NCBI RefSeq assembly: GCF_005871085.1
Contig: NZ_VAUP01000037.1
Coordinates: 124,001 to 188,000, forward strand
Length of the DNA stretch: 64,000 bases
From: Xanthobacter autotrophicus
GTDB lineage: Bacteria > Pseudomonadota > Alphaproteobacteria > Rhizobiales > Xanthobacteraceae
Direction: 5' to 3'
The position numbers were made by a program, and so were the translations under genes. Position 1 is the stretch's first letter. Each line of letters begins with the position of its first letter. The notes under the pieces are model-generated. The model did no database searches and had not been told where the DNA came from. It saw only the letters and a list, made by a program, of their open reading frames with translations. This document shows, one piece after another, positions 56,623 through 64,000 of the stretch.

Positions 56623-57368
56623 CTGCGGCTGCCCGCTGCCACCACGCGCCCGCCATGGACCGGCGAGCCGCCTTCCCAGCTGGTGACGATGCCCCCCGCC
56701 CCCTCGATGATGGGGACCAGGGCGATGATGTCGTGATCCTGCAGTCCGGTCTCGATGACGAGATCCACCAGTCCCGCCGCGACCATGCAGTAGGCATAGC
56801 AATCGCCGCCGTAGCGGGAGAGGCGCGCGCGCTCCTCCACGGTCTCGAAGGCCGCGCGGTCAGGCGTGTTCATCAGGCGCGGGCTGGTGGTGAAGAGGAT
56901 GGCGTCCTCGAGGCGCTTGCAGTCCCGTGCTGACAGGATGCGCTCCCCTGCGGGGCCACGGTAGCGCGCGACGCCGCCGTCGCCGAAAAAGCGCTCGCCG
57001 ATGAAGGGCTGGTGCATCATGCCGTAGACCGGATCCCCCTCCTTCAGCAGGCCGATCAGCGTGCCCCAGGCGGGAAGGCCGGCGATGAATGACTTGGTGC
57101 CGTCGATGGGGTCCAGAGCCCAGACATAGGGCGCATCGCCGGCCACATTGTCGAATTCCTCGCCGATGATGCCGTGGGCCGGGAAGGTGTCGCGGATCAG
57201 CCTGCGCATGGCCTGCTCGGCGGCGCGGTCCGCCTCGGTGACCGGATCGAAGCCGCGGCCGGCGCCCTTGTCTTCCACGCCGAGGGCGGTGCGGAAGAAG
57301 GGCAGGATGGCCTCTCCGGAGACGGTCGCGAGCTTGTGGACGAAAGCGTCGAAATCGACGGCGGTCAT
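56586..57368 (-). CDS. hisN: Histidinol-phosphatase of the inositol-monophosphatase family
   Basis: 260 residues with the metal-dependent phosphatase motifs DPVTEADRAAE (near 41), GEE (near 70), WALDPIDGTKSFI (near 83) and GLQDHDIIALVPIIEGAGG (near 207). The subgroup with DGTKSFI and this length is annotated as HisN, the eighth step of histidine synthesis in alphaproteobacteria and actinobacteria; inositol monophosphatase activity is the alternative. The last codons (EALRLLTA) are the source of the 33-bp repeats beyond the stop. Two suhB/MmgR-like sRNA genes lie upstream, divergent from it. Confidence 0.88.
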   Translation of the reverse strand: MTAVDFDAFVHKLATVSGEAILPFFRTALGVEDKGAGRGFDPVTEADRAAEQAMRRLIRDTFPAHGIIGEEFDNVAGDAPYVWALDPIDGTKSFIAGLPAWGTLIGLLKEGDPVYGMMHQPFIGERFFGDGGVARYRGPAGERILSARDCKRLEDAILFTTSPRLMNTPDRAAFETVEERARLSRYGGDCYAYCMVAAGLVDLVIETGLQDHDIIALVPIIEGAGGIVTSWEGGSPVHGGRVVAAGSRRVHEEALRLLTA

Positions 57369-57778
57369 GACGGCTCCGCAGAATCAAGGCGATGGGCATG
57401 CCGCGGGACCCGCGCCAGCAGTTGGCGCGGAGTCGCGGCGGTCGGCGCCGAAAAGGCGCGCGGCCAACAAAGCGCGCGGCTCCGTCGCTGCCAAGGAAAA
57501 AGATGACCGCGACATGGACGGGACAAGCGGACCGGGAGACGTGGGCCCGGAAAGGCCAGCCGCAAAAGCCTGCAACGCAAATTCGCTCCCCGCTTGGGCG
57601 AACGGCAGGCATCGCAATGATGCAATCGCGCACCAAATAGGCAGTCGACGAACAAAAGACTGCAAACGAATGGTTTTAGTTGAGCCGGAGCTGCCCAAAC
57701 AATCCGCCGGTCCGGGCCTTGATGCAAAGTGGCCGCAGAGGCATATTGGTGCAGCGCGGCATTGCTTGTTGCAGTGCC
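57369..57778. other. Intergenic region upstream of hisN and of the first sRNA
   Basis: About 410 bases without a credible gene. The end of it (57743-57778) is similar to the sequence before the second sRNA (TATTGGTGCAG against TATTTGTGCAC), so it probably holds a duplicated sRNA promoter. Confidence 0.45.
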
Positions 57779-57848
57779 GCTGCCCTCCTTGGGCGTTTCC
57801 TCCCTAGACTTGGACCGCTCCGGCAACGTGAGCGGTCCCTTTCTTTTT
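57779..57848 (+). ncRNA. suhB/MmgR (alpha-r8) family small RNA, copy 1
   Basis: About 70 bases: a short 5' hairpin (GCCC-TCCTT-GGGC), the single-stranded block TTTCCTCCCT, which is the conserved signature of the family and can pair with ribosome sites, and a 3' terminator hairpin (GGACCGCTC...GAGCGGTCC) ending in CTTTCTTTTT. A second copy 650 bases away has different stem bases that keep pairing, so the RNA structure is selected. In relatives MmgR is Hfq-bound and controls storage-polymer and carbon metabolism. Confidence 0.85.
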
Positions 57849-58427
57849 GGGCCTGCCTGCGCGGGTCCTTCTGCGGAACCCCTGGTCGAGCGCCGGATCT
57901 GGCCACGCTTTCTGGCGAAGGCTCTCCTCGGTTGCGAGCGCCTTTCTTGTGAGCGCTTTTTGGCTGAGGTTTTCGACGTGGTACCGTCAGGTCCGAGCAC
58001 CTCAAGGTCGGAGGCATCTCGCCCTCAGAGCACCGCCTTCAAATCCGCGCCTGTTGCCCGGCCGCCGCGGATGCCCCCTCCCCTATCCGACCGATGCGCG
58101 TATCCGACACGACGTGCGTCGCCCCCGGTCCGCTCCCATCCCGATCACGCCCTGACGCGCGATGCGCCCATGAAGACGCGCGAACGGATTTGGAGCCCGA
58201 AGGGGCCCCGATCACAGACACAGCAGGATGATTTGCGACTCGATGCGAATAATTTTTGCCCGGAGGCGGCCAACAACAGGAGCGACCGGACGCAGCGCGC
58301 TCAGAATAAAATAAATAAAATCAATGGCTTATTGTGCGATGTCAGACTGCGACAAAAGGGGACTTGATTTATGGCACCGCACTGGGCTATTTGTGCACTG
58401 CGACATGGCGATTGGCGTCGCTGTGTC
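57849..58427. other. Spacer between the two sRNA genes
   Basis: About 580 bases; no gene with believable codon use. Bases 58305-58345 are strongly AT-rich (AATAAAATAAATAAAATC). The last part (58390-58427) is the presumed promoter of the second sRNA. Confidence 0.4.
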
Positions 58428-58496
58428 GCTGCCCTCCTTGGGCGTTTCCTCCCTAGACTTGGGCCGTTCGCTCACGCGGACGGCCCCTTTCTTTTT
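58428..58496 (+). ncRNA. suhB/MmgR (alpha-r8) family small RNA, copy 2
   Basis: The 5' half is identical to copy 1 for 34 bases, including GCCCTCCTTGGGC and TTTCCTCCCT, up to the terminator. The terminator stem is GGGCCGT/ACGGCCC, i.e. compensatory changes relative to copy 1, then CTTTCTTTTT. It is a paralogue in tandem orientation, probably with its own promoter. Confidence 0.85.
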
Positions 58497-58658
58497 GGGC
58501 CTGCCGATTGCGCAGATCATGCGCCGGAGACCTGAACGGCCGTCTAGCAGGCTTGCGGGAAGCGATCTCTCGTCACTTTCTCCCCCACCAAAAACCGACA
58601 TGACACCAACGCACCCGCGTTGATGTCCGCAACCGGTATAATGATGCTCAAACCATCA

Positions 58659-58710
58659 GCCGTGGTGGAATTGGTAGCCGTGCCATTCGAAAAACGCAAG
58701 GCACCAGTTT
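58659..58710 (+). other. tRNA-Leu-like 5' fragment
   Basis: GCCGTGGTGGAATTGGTAG looks like the acceptor and D-arm of a tRNA-Leu gene, but the sequence then diverges and no anticodon or T-arm follows. It is probably a short tRNA-derived relic between the sRNA pair and the next gene. Confidence 0.35.
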
Positions 58711-58728
58711 AAAAAATGCAATGCTCGC

Positions 58729-59616
58729 TCACTCGGCAGCTGCGCGCGATGGCGCAAGCCGGTCGATGACGGCGGCAAACAGCTCCGGCAGGAGCGTGGC
58801 GATGTCGGAGCGGACCCGCTCGAACCCCGCGTGCCGCTCATAGACGGCCTCTTCCATATAGAGACTGCGGTTGAGTTCGATCTGCACCGCATGCAGGCCG
58901 GCGGAGGGATTGCCGTAATGCTCGGTGATGTAGCCGCCCGCATAGGGCTTGTTGCGCACCACCTTATAGCCGCGCGCGGTCAGCCCCTGCTCGATGGCCT
59001 CGGTCACGATCTCGCTGCAGCTGGTGCCGTAGCGATCGCCGATGACGAAATCGGCGCGGGCCATGTCCTCGCGGTTGGAGGCGGAGGGCATGGAATGGCA
59101 ATCCACCAGCACCGCCAGGCCCCACTGGCGCTGCACCCGGCCGATGAGCCGGCGCAGGGCCTGATGGTACGGCTTGTAATAGGTCTCGATCCGCTCCAGC
59201 GCCTCGCTCACGGCGAGGCGGCGCGGATAAATCTCCTGCGCATCGCCCACCACCCGCGCGATGGTGCCGAGCCCGCCCGACACCCGGATCGACCGGGTAT
59301 TGGCAAAGGGCGGCAACCGGCCCTCGAACATGCGCGGGTCCAGCTCATAGGGCTCACGGTTGAGATCGAGAAAGGAGCGCGGGAACAACGCCCGCATCAT
59401 CGGCGCCCCCTCAGACACCGCATGGACGAACAATTCGTCCACGAACGTATCTTCCGAGCGCCGCAACGTGGCAAAGTCGAGCCGGGTCTGGGCGACAAAG
59501 CTGCGCGGATAGATTCGTCCGGAGTGCGGGGAATTGAAAACGAACGGCGCGGTCATGCCGGCCGGCGCGAGCACCTCGAAGGCGGGGTCAATGGCGTCGG
59601 CGAGGCAGGCGGTCAT
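58729..59616 (-). CDS. N-formylglutamate amidohydrolase family protein
   Basis: 295 residues: FVFNSPHSGRIYP (metal His, near residue 27), DLNREPYELDPRMF, LVDCHSMPS (catalytic/metal motif) and GLHAVQIELNRSLYM are all signatures of the N-formylglutamate deformylase (HutG/FGase) superfamily. The true substrate of this non-hut branch is uncertain, since no histidine-utilisation genes are adjacent. It is divergent from cpdR, a neighbour relation conserved in Hyphomicrobiales. The ATG chosen gives MTACLADAI; a TTG 12 bases upstream is possible. Confidence 0.9.
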   Translation of the reverse strand: MTACLADAIDPAFEVLAPAGMTAPFVFNSPHSGRIYPRSFVAQTRLDFATLRRSEDTFVDELFVHAVSEGAPMMRALFPRSFLDLNREPYELDPRMFEGRLPPFANTRSIRVSGGLGTIARVVGDAQEIYPRRLAVSEALERIETYYKPYHQALRRLIGRVQRQWGLAVLVDCHSMPSASNREDMARADFVIGDRYGTSCSEIVTEAIEQGLTARGYKVVRNKPYAGGYITEHYGNPSAGLHAVQIELNRSLYMEEAVYERHAGFERVRSDIATLLPELFAAVIDRLAPSRAAAE

Positions 59617-59807
59617 CAAGGAACCCAATGGCTTGGAAACGTTCCAGAAAAATCGCCTGGACCGGACCGCATGATGGCCCGGCGGGCAGCGATTTGTGAA
59701 GAGGTTGCGGGACCTTCACTTCGAATTTACCCGATTGGGTCAGACAAGTCATATGGCCCCCGGCCCCGCACCGGGGAAGGACCGATCACGACATCAGGGG
59801 AAGTGGC

Positions 59808-60170
59808 GTGCCCAAGATCCTGCTCGCCGAAGATGACAACGACATGCGGCGCTTTCTTGTGAAGGCGCTTCAGAACGCGGGCTATTCCGTCGCCTCGTGC
59901 GACAATGGCCGGTCCGCCTATGAGCGCATGCGCGAGGAACCCTTCGAGCTTTTGCTCACCGACATCGTCATGCCCGAGATGGACGGAATCGAACTCGCCC
60001 GCCGGGCGACCGAACTCGATCCCGACCTCAAGGTCATGTTCATCACCGGCTTCGCCGCCGTGGCGTTGAATGCCGACAACGAGGCGCCCAGCGAGGCGAA
60101 GGTGCTCTCAAAGCCCTTCCACCTGCGCGATCTCGTCTCCGAGGTGGGAAAGATGTTGGCAGCCGCCTGA
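59808..60170 (+). CDS. cpdR: Single-domain response regulator CpdR
   Basis: 120 residues, a receiver without output domain. Phospho-Asp52 lies in LLLTDIVMPEMDG, the acidic pocket is AEDDND, and the Lys is in LSKPFH. The C-terminus MLAAA ends in Ala residues, as in CpdR proteins whose tail is recognised by ClpXP. Unphosphorylated CpdR brings ClpXP substrates and itself to the protease, controlling cell-cycle regulator turnover; the phosphate comes from CckA-ChpT. The start is GTG with AGGGGAA upstream. Naming rests on sequence and on the neighbouring amidohydrolase. Confidence 0.93.
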   Translation: MPKILLAEDDNDMRRFLVKALQNAGYSVASCDNGRSAYERMREEPFELLLTDIVMPEMDGIELARRATELDPDLKVMFITGFAAVALNADNEAPSEAKVLSKPFHLRDLVSEVGKMLAAA

Positions 60171-60231
60171 TCCACACTCAGGGGTCTTGCCTCCGGCGAA
60201 ACCGGCCGATATAGAGGCGGCTCCTGCGAGG

Positions 60232-60306
<75 letters not shown>

Positions 60307-60636
60307 TCCCTCACCTCGACCTTGCGATGACCTCGCCGGGTCTCCGGCATTGCCGGAGACCGAACGGGACGCAGACACCGCGCCGCAGACACCGCGCCTA
60401 TGTCGCGGCGTTTCCTGCCGACGCGCGCGCTTTTCCGTCCGGCTGCGGACGATTGCGCGCCCTCTCCTCGGATATCCGAATCACCTTTGGCCGCCGTCAG
60501 GGATCAAGCCGCCCGCATGGCGACCGCGGATGCCTGGGGCCGATGAGGCGCTCTCACCGGCCCAAGTGAATCAACGGCTCCGGATCAAAGGCTCCGGATC
60601 AAGGGGTCGGTTCGACCATGTCGAACCAACCCGGCA
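60307..60636. other. Intergenic stretch downstream of tRNA-Val
   Basis: 330 bases with no credible gene. It holds two short direct repeats: GCAGACACCGCGCC twice in tandem (near 60373-60400) and GGCTCCGGATCAA twice (near 60576-60602). No RNA gene recognised. Confidence 0.35.
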
Positions 60637-61056
60637 TCACTTCACCAGCAGCAGCAGCAGCTTCTGGCCAGCTGGGGAATCCAGTTCCTTCGCCGTCAGC
60701 TTGCCATCCTTGTTGGCATCGGCCGCGTTGAAGCGGGTGCGAACCACCGCGAGCCACTCGTCCATCTCAAGCGTCTTGTCGCCATCCTTGTTGATGGCCT
60801 TCCAGTCCGCATCGGTCAGCCGGCCGTTGGTCTCGTCCTTCTCCAGGGTGGTGTCGCCGTCCGGATTGATGGCCACGAACAGCTTGGAGCCGAGGTCGAT
60901 CACCTCGACGATCTCCAGCGTGTCGTCGCCATCCTTGTTGAGCAGGGCAAGAGCGTCCTTGCCGGAGGTCGCCGCAGAGGCAGACACGATCCCGCCAAGC
61001 GAGAGCATGCCTGTCAGCACCGCGGCGGCACCCAGGCGAAACAGCGTGTGCGACAT
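60637..61056 (-). CDS. Exported EF-hand calcium-binding protein
   Basis: 139 residues. A signal peptide (MSHTLFRLGAAAVLTGMLSLGGIVSASAA) is followed by four EF-hand-like loops with Dx[DN]xDG spacing: NKDGDDTLEIVE, NPDGDTTLEKDE, NKDGDKTLEMDE and ADANKDGKLTAKE. Such small periplasmic EF-hand proteins bind Ca2+, but their function in bacteria is rarely known. The ATG has AAGGAGAC upstream; a frame 39 codons longer lacks a signal peptide at its start. It stands alone and converges on the tRNA-Val side. Confidence 0.88.
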   Translation of the reverse strand: MSHTLFRLGAAAVLTGMLSLGGIVSASAATSGKDALALLNKDGDDTLEIVEVIDLGSKLFVAINPDGDTTLEKDETNGRLTDADWKAINKDGDKTLEMDEWLAVVRTRFNAADANKDGKLTAKELDSPAGQKLLLLLVK

Positions 61057-61412
61057 GGAACGTCTCCTTCTTATGCGCCCGCCGTTCGGCAGGCCGGTAT
61101 CAGCGAGGCTGTAGCCTTCCGCCCTCGCGACGGCAACACGAGGCTGCCCCGGTTGGTCACTGCCATTCTGCATTGCAGGACGTGCACCTGTCAGCCCAGG
61201 GGCCGGCGTTCAGTCCGCCGCCGCACCCGAACGGCGCGGGCGGCTCCAGGTCCCGACGGTGCGGCCGTTCCATCGATCGCCGCGCGCCATCCGGCACCGC
61301 CGCCGCTGCGTATGGGACTGGCCGGGTCGCAAGCCCAGCGCCGCATCAGCGCGCCATGGATTGACGCGCGGGCGCGCAGGCGCCATCTCGCCGGGACATC
61401 TTCGAGGAATCC
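61057..61412. other. Intergenic stretch between EF-hand gene and hemH
   Basis: 356 bases, divergent promoters expected for the EF-hand gene and hemH. No gene, hairpin terminator or known RNA was recognised. The only marked structure is GC-rich and without symmetry. Confidence 0.35.
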
Positions 61413-62474
61413 ATGACCGCAAACCTGCCCGCGTTCTCCCCCGACACGACGCACCTGCCCCCCGACCACCCGAAGGTCGCCTTCGGCCGCATCGGCGTGC
61501 TCATCGTCAATCTCGGCACGCCGGAGGCCACCGACTACTGGTCCATGCGGGCGTACCTGAAGGAATTCCTCTCCGACCGGCGGGTGATCGAGGTGAACCG
61601 CGCCCTGTGGTGGTTCGTCCTCAACGCCATCATCCTCACCAAGCGGCCCGGCCCCAAGGGCCGCGACTATGCCAGCATCTGGAACCATGAGCGCAACGAA
61701 GGCCCGCTGAAGACCATCACCCGCGACCAGGCGGAGAAGCTTGCGGCGCAACTCGCGGGCCTTGACGAGCGCATCGTGGTGGATTTCGCCATGCGCTACG
61801 GCAAGCCGCCCATCGCCGAGCGCCTCGCCGCGCTCCAGGCCCAGGGCTGCGAGCGCATCCTGCTGGTGCCGCTCTATCCGCAATATTCCGCCGCCACCTC
61901 CGCCACGGTGTGCGACAAGGCTTTCGATGCGCTGAAACAGATGCGCTGGCAGCCGACTCTGCGCGTCGCCCCGCCCTGGCACGACGATCCTGTCTATATC
62001 GATGCGCTGGCCACCTCGCTGGAGCGGCACCTGGCAGCCCTCGATTTCGAGCCGGAGGTAATCCTCGCCTCCTTCCACGGGGTGCCGAAATCCTATTTGC
62101 TGAAGGGCGATCCCTATCACTGCCAGTGCGCCAAGACCGCCCGCCTGCTGCGCGCGCGCCTCGGCTTCGACGACAAGCGCTTCCGCCTCACCTTCCAGTC
62201 CCGTTTCGGCCGCGAGGAATGGCTGCGCCCCTACACCGACGAGACGGTGAAGGCGCTGGCGGAAAGCGGGGTGAAGCGGCTCGCCGTGGTCAATCCCGGC
62301 TTCGTCGCCGACTGCCTGGAGACGCTGGAGGAGATCGGCGTGGAGAACCGCGAGATCTTCGAGCACCACGGCGGCAAGAAATTCGCCGCCATCCCCTGCC
62401 TCAATGCCGACGCCGAGGGCATAGGTGTACTCGCACACGTGGTGGAGCGGGAGTTGAAGGGCTGGGTGGGGTAG
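61413..62474 (+). CDS. hemH: Ferrochelatase
   Basis: 353 residues. IGVLIVNLGTPEATDYWSMRAYLKEFLSD is the conserved N-terminus; RYGKPPIAERL, VPLYPQYSAATSATV, the metal-binding His in ILASFHGVPKSYLLKGDPY (near residue 222), and LAVVNPGFVADCLETLEEI complete the family pattern. It inserts Fe(II) into protoporphyrin IX, the last step of haem synthesis, at the inner membrane. Start ATG with GAGGA upstream. It is a single gene, with a 58-residue ORF 112 bases downstream on the same strand. Confidence 0.97.
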   Translation: MTANLPAFSPDTTHLPPDHPKVAFGRIGVLIVNLGTPEATDYWSMRAYLKEFLSDRRVIEVNRALWWFVLNAIILTKRPGPKGRDYASIWNHERNEGPLKTITRDQAEKLAAQLAGLDERIVVDFAMRYGKPPIAERLAALQAQGCERILLVPLYPQYSAATSATVCDKAFDALKQMRWQPTLRVAPPWHDDPVYIDALATSLERHLAALDFEPEVILASFHGVPKSYLLKGDPYHCQCAKTARLLRARLGFDDKRFRLTFQSRFGREEWLRPYTDETVKALAESGVKRLAVVNPGFVADCLETLEEIGVENREIFEHHGGKKFAAIPCLNADAEGIGVLAHVVERELKGWVG

Positions 62475-62586
62475 GCACCCACCACACGAAGAAAAACCTC
62501 CACGGGACCGCGTCTTTTATCAATAAAGCAGGAGCCAAACGGCTTCCACTCCGCTAAAAAGCGCGCTCCCCCATGGAAGGACTGAA

Positions 62587-62763
62587 ATGAGCGAGATCAC
62601 CCTGCGGCGCGCCTGCCTGGCGCAGGTCCGCGAAATGGCGCAGCGCAGCGAAATCGTCTACGTCCCCGCAGGCTCGCGCTGCATCAGCGCACGGCGCACC
62701 GGCCCCATGCAGAAGATCGACCCGCGCGCGCTGATTTCCCGCAAGAGCAGCCGCAAGGGCTGA
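62587..62763 (+). CDS. Small hypothetical protein (58 residues)
   Basis: ATG with a GGAAGGA ribosome site eight bases upstream. The product is basic (many Arg and Lys), begins MSEITLRRACLAQVREMAQ and ends in RKSSRKG. It has two Cys, no membrane segment and no recognised family. The good ribosome site and typical codon use favour a real gene. Its stop lies six bases from the convergent Ogt-like gene. Function unknown; a nucleic-acid-binding role would suit its charge but is only a guess. Confidence 0.6.
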   Translation: MSEITLRRACLAQVREMAQRSEIVYVPAGSRCISARRTGPMQKIDPRALISRKSSRKG

Positions 62764-62768
62764 GGGCG

Positions 62769-63647
62769 CTACTCCCCCGCCGGCTCCACCTTGCCGGCTT
62801 CCCAGCCGAGTATGGCGCGCTTGCGGGTCAAGCCCCAGTGGTAGCCGGTGAGGTCGCCGCTCTTGCCGATGACGCGGTGGCACGGCACCACGAAGGAAAT
62901 GGGGTTCTTGCCCACCGCCGCGCCCACCGCCCGCGCCGCCTTCGGCCGGCCCACGTGCTCGGCGATGGTGGAATAGGTGGTGGCAAGGCCCATGGGGATG
63001 CGCAGCAGCGTCTCCCACACCTTGATCTCGAAATCCGTGCCGATGAAGACGATCCGCAGCGGCTGGTCACCCTGCCATGAGGTGGGATCGAATATGCGCG
63101 CCACCAGAGGCGCGGTGGCGGTGGGGTCTTCCACATAGGTGGCGTTGGGCCAGCGGGCGCGCATGTCGGCAAGCGCCGCGGCCTCCTCCCCCACGTCGGC
63201 GAAGGCGAGGCCGCACAGGCCGCGCGGCGTGGACATGGCCAGCGCCAGCCCGAACGGCGAGGGATGGAAGCCGAAGCGCACCACCAGCCCCGCCCCGCCA
63301 GTCTTCCATTCGCCCGGCGACATGGCCTCGTGCACCACGAACAGGTCGTGCAGCCGGCCGGGGCCGGACAGGCCCAGCTCGAAGGCCGCATCCAGCACGT
63401 TCGGGCATTCGGAGACGATGCGGCGGGCCCGGTCGAGGGTCACCGCCTGCAGGAAGGCCTTGGGGGTCAGCCCGCACCAGCGGCGGAAGAGATCCGTGAG
63501 CGCGCGGGCGGAGACGCCGGCGGCGGCGGCGATCTCCTCCACCTCCGGCTGCTGGCGCACATGGCGGGAAATATACTCCACCGCCCGGCGCACCACGTCA
63601 TAGTCGCGGGCGGCGATGGCGAGCGGGGTGGCCGGCGTCGCGGTCAT
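62769..63647 (-). CDS. AraC-type HTH fused to O6-alkylguanine-DNA alkyltransferase (Ada-like, two-domain)
   Basis: 292 residues. The N-terminal AraC helix-turn-helix (about 15-105) is joined to the alkyltransferase domain (about 115-285) whose acceptor Cys lies in FVVPCHRVIG, with RAVGAAVGKNP helix and GYHWGLTRKRAIL end. The metal Cys domain of E. coli Ada that senses methyl phosphotriesters is missing, so it repairs O6-alkylguanine and may regulate DNA-repair genes in response to it. The ATG has GGAGG five bases upstream; a GTG 51 bases earlier with AAGGAG is an equally good alternative. Confidence 0.9.
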   Translation of the reverse strand: MTATPATPLAIAARDYDVVRRAVEYISRHVRQQPEVEEIAAAAGVSARALTDLFRRWCGLTPKAFLQAVTLDRARRIVSECPNVLDAAFELGLSGPGRLHDLFVVHEAMSPGEWKTGGAGLVVRFGFHPSPFGLALAMSTPRGLCGLAFADVGEEAAALADMRARWPNATYVEDPTATAPLVARIFDPTSWQGDQPLRIVFIGTDFEIKVWETLLRIPMGLATTYSTIAEHVGRPKAARAVGAAVGKNPISFVVPCHRVIGKSGDLTGYHWGLTRKRAILGWEAGKVEPAGE

Positions 63648-63792
63648 CCGGCCTCCGGAAGCGGACAAATCGAGGGCGGGGCAATCGAGCGCCAGCACGG
63701 GGCATCTCCTTCAGGTCGAGCGTGGCCCATCTGACCAGAGCCGACAAGCCGCGCCCACCCGATTTCACCGCCCTGCCGGCGCGGCCCGCCTA

Positions 63793-64000
63793 TCACACCG
63801 GGTCGCGCTTGATCGCCAGCGGGCCGAAGGACTGCTGCGACGACATGGACTGGATGCGGTTGATGTTCACATGCCGCGGCAGGGTGCAGGCGAAGAACAC
63901 CTGCTCGGCGATGTCCTCGCCGGTCATGGGGGTGGCGCCGGCATAGACCTTGTCGGCCCGCTCCTTGTCGCCGCCGAAGCGGACCACGGAGAATTCGGTC
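63793..64000 (-). CDS. Short-chain dehydrogenase (C-terminal part, cut by window end)
   Basis: Only the last 68 residues are in the window. They read TEFSVVRFGGDKERADKVYAG, then TPMTGEDIAEQVFFACTLPRHVNINRIQSMSSQQS, ending in FGPLAIKRDPV. This is the C-terminus of YdfG-like SDRs (3-hydroxy acid or serine dehydrogenases and NADP-dependent 3-hydroxypropionate dehydrogenases). The VNINRIQSMSSQQSF tail is characteristic of that branch. The catalytic half lies outside the window, so activity cannot be judged. Confidence 0.85.
   Translation of the reverse strand, partial: TEFSVVRFGGDKERADKVYAGATPMTGEDIAEQVFFACTLPRHVNINRIQSMSSQQSFGPLAIKRDPV

Overview
The window is GC-rich chromosomal DNA of an alphaproteobacterium. 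It most probably belongs to the order Hyphomicrobiales (Rhizobiales) and the family Xanthobacteraceae (Xanthobacter/Azorhizobium/Ancylobacter type). The evidence is the ChvG-ChvI system next to short HprK, EIIA-Man and HPr with pckA nearby; a MucR zinc-finger regulator; CpdR beside an N-formylglutamate amidohydrolase; a SahR-type regulator in front of metF-metH; and two copies of an alphaproteobacterial suhB/MmgR-like small RNA. Genus is inference; no rRNA is present.

Layout. 1-6.5 kb: a hydroxyquinol (aromatic ring) catabolic operon (Dabb protein, maleylacetate reductase, hydroxyquinol dioxygenase, FAD monooxygenase cut by the window edge) with a divergent LysR gene, then a CoA-acylating methylmalonate-semialdehyde dehydrogenase with its own LysR gene. 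6.7-13.1 kb: an oxidative stress and iron block, with a fur-like/katG operon and a separate six-reading-frame operon (MarR, exported GlcG/HbpS-like protein, siderophore-interacting flavoreductase, truncated old yellow enzyme, atypical SDR, FMN reductase) behind a perfect 20-bp palindrome. 13.3-14.7 kb: a scarred region with a phage-type DNA methyltransferase, the tail of what looks like an IS66 transposase, a strongly structured tRNA-like sequence and tRNA-Arg(ACG).

14.9-23.9 kb: an orphan histidine kinase, HPr, EIIA-Man, HprK, ChvG, ChvI, a HugZ-like protein, pckA and mucR. This is a carbon/PTS and cell-envelope signalling block. 24.4-35.1 kb: msrB-oligopeptidase, then the outer-membrane/LPS export operon lptF-lptG-lptD-surA-pdxA-rsmA. 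35.1-37.5 kb: a translationally coupled chain of two YeeE/YedE half-transporters, a 37-residue membrane peptide and an unknown 124-residue protein, preceded by an AT-rich palindrome. 37.5-43.4 kb: sahR-metF-metH. 43.7-53 kb: an L,D-transpeptidase, an HdeD-like protein, a TetR-controlled RND efflux pair, a beta-propeller/MoaD pair and a 2-hydroxyacid dehydrogenase.

54-64 kb: a small heat-shock gene with a heat-shock promoter and likely RNA thermometer, envelope and hydrolase genes, hisN with 33-bp repeats grown from its 3' end, two MmgR-like sRNAs, N-formylglutamate amidohydrolase/CpdR, tRNA-Val(GAC), an EF-hand protein, hemH, a fused AraC/O6-alkylguanine methyltransferase and an SDR cut by the window end.

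Most genes are ordinary chromosomal housekeeping genes. The less usual signals are the propeller-MoaD pair with a Cys/His cluster, the yeeE chain with a coupled micro-ORF, the paired sRNAs, the hisN-derived repeats, the operators at sahR, marR and tetR, and the scarred tRNA region.
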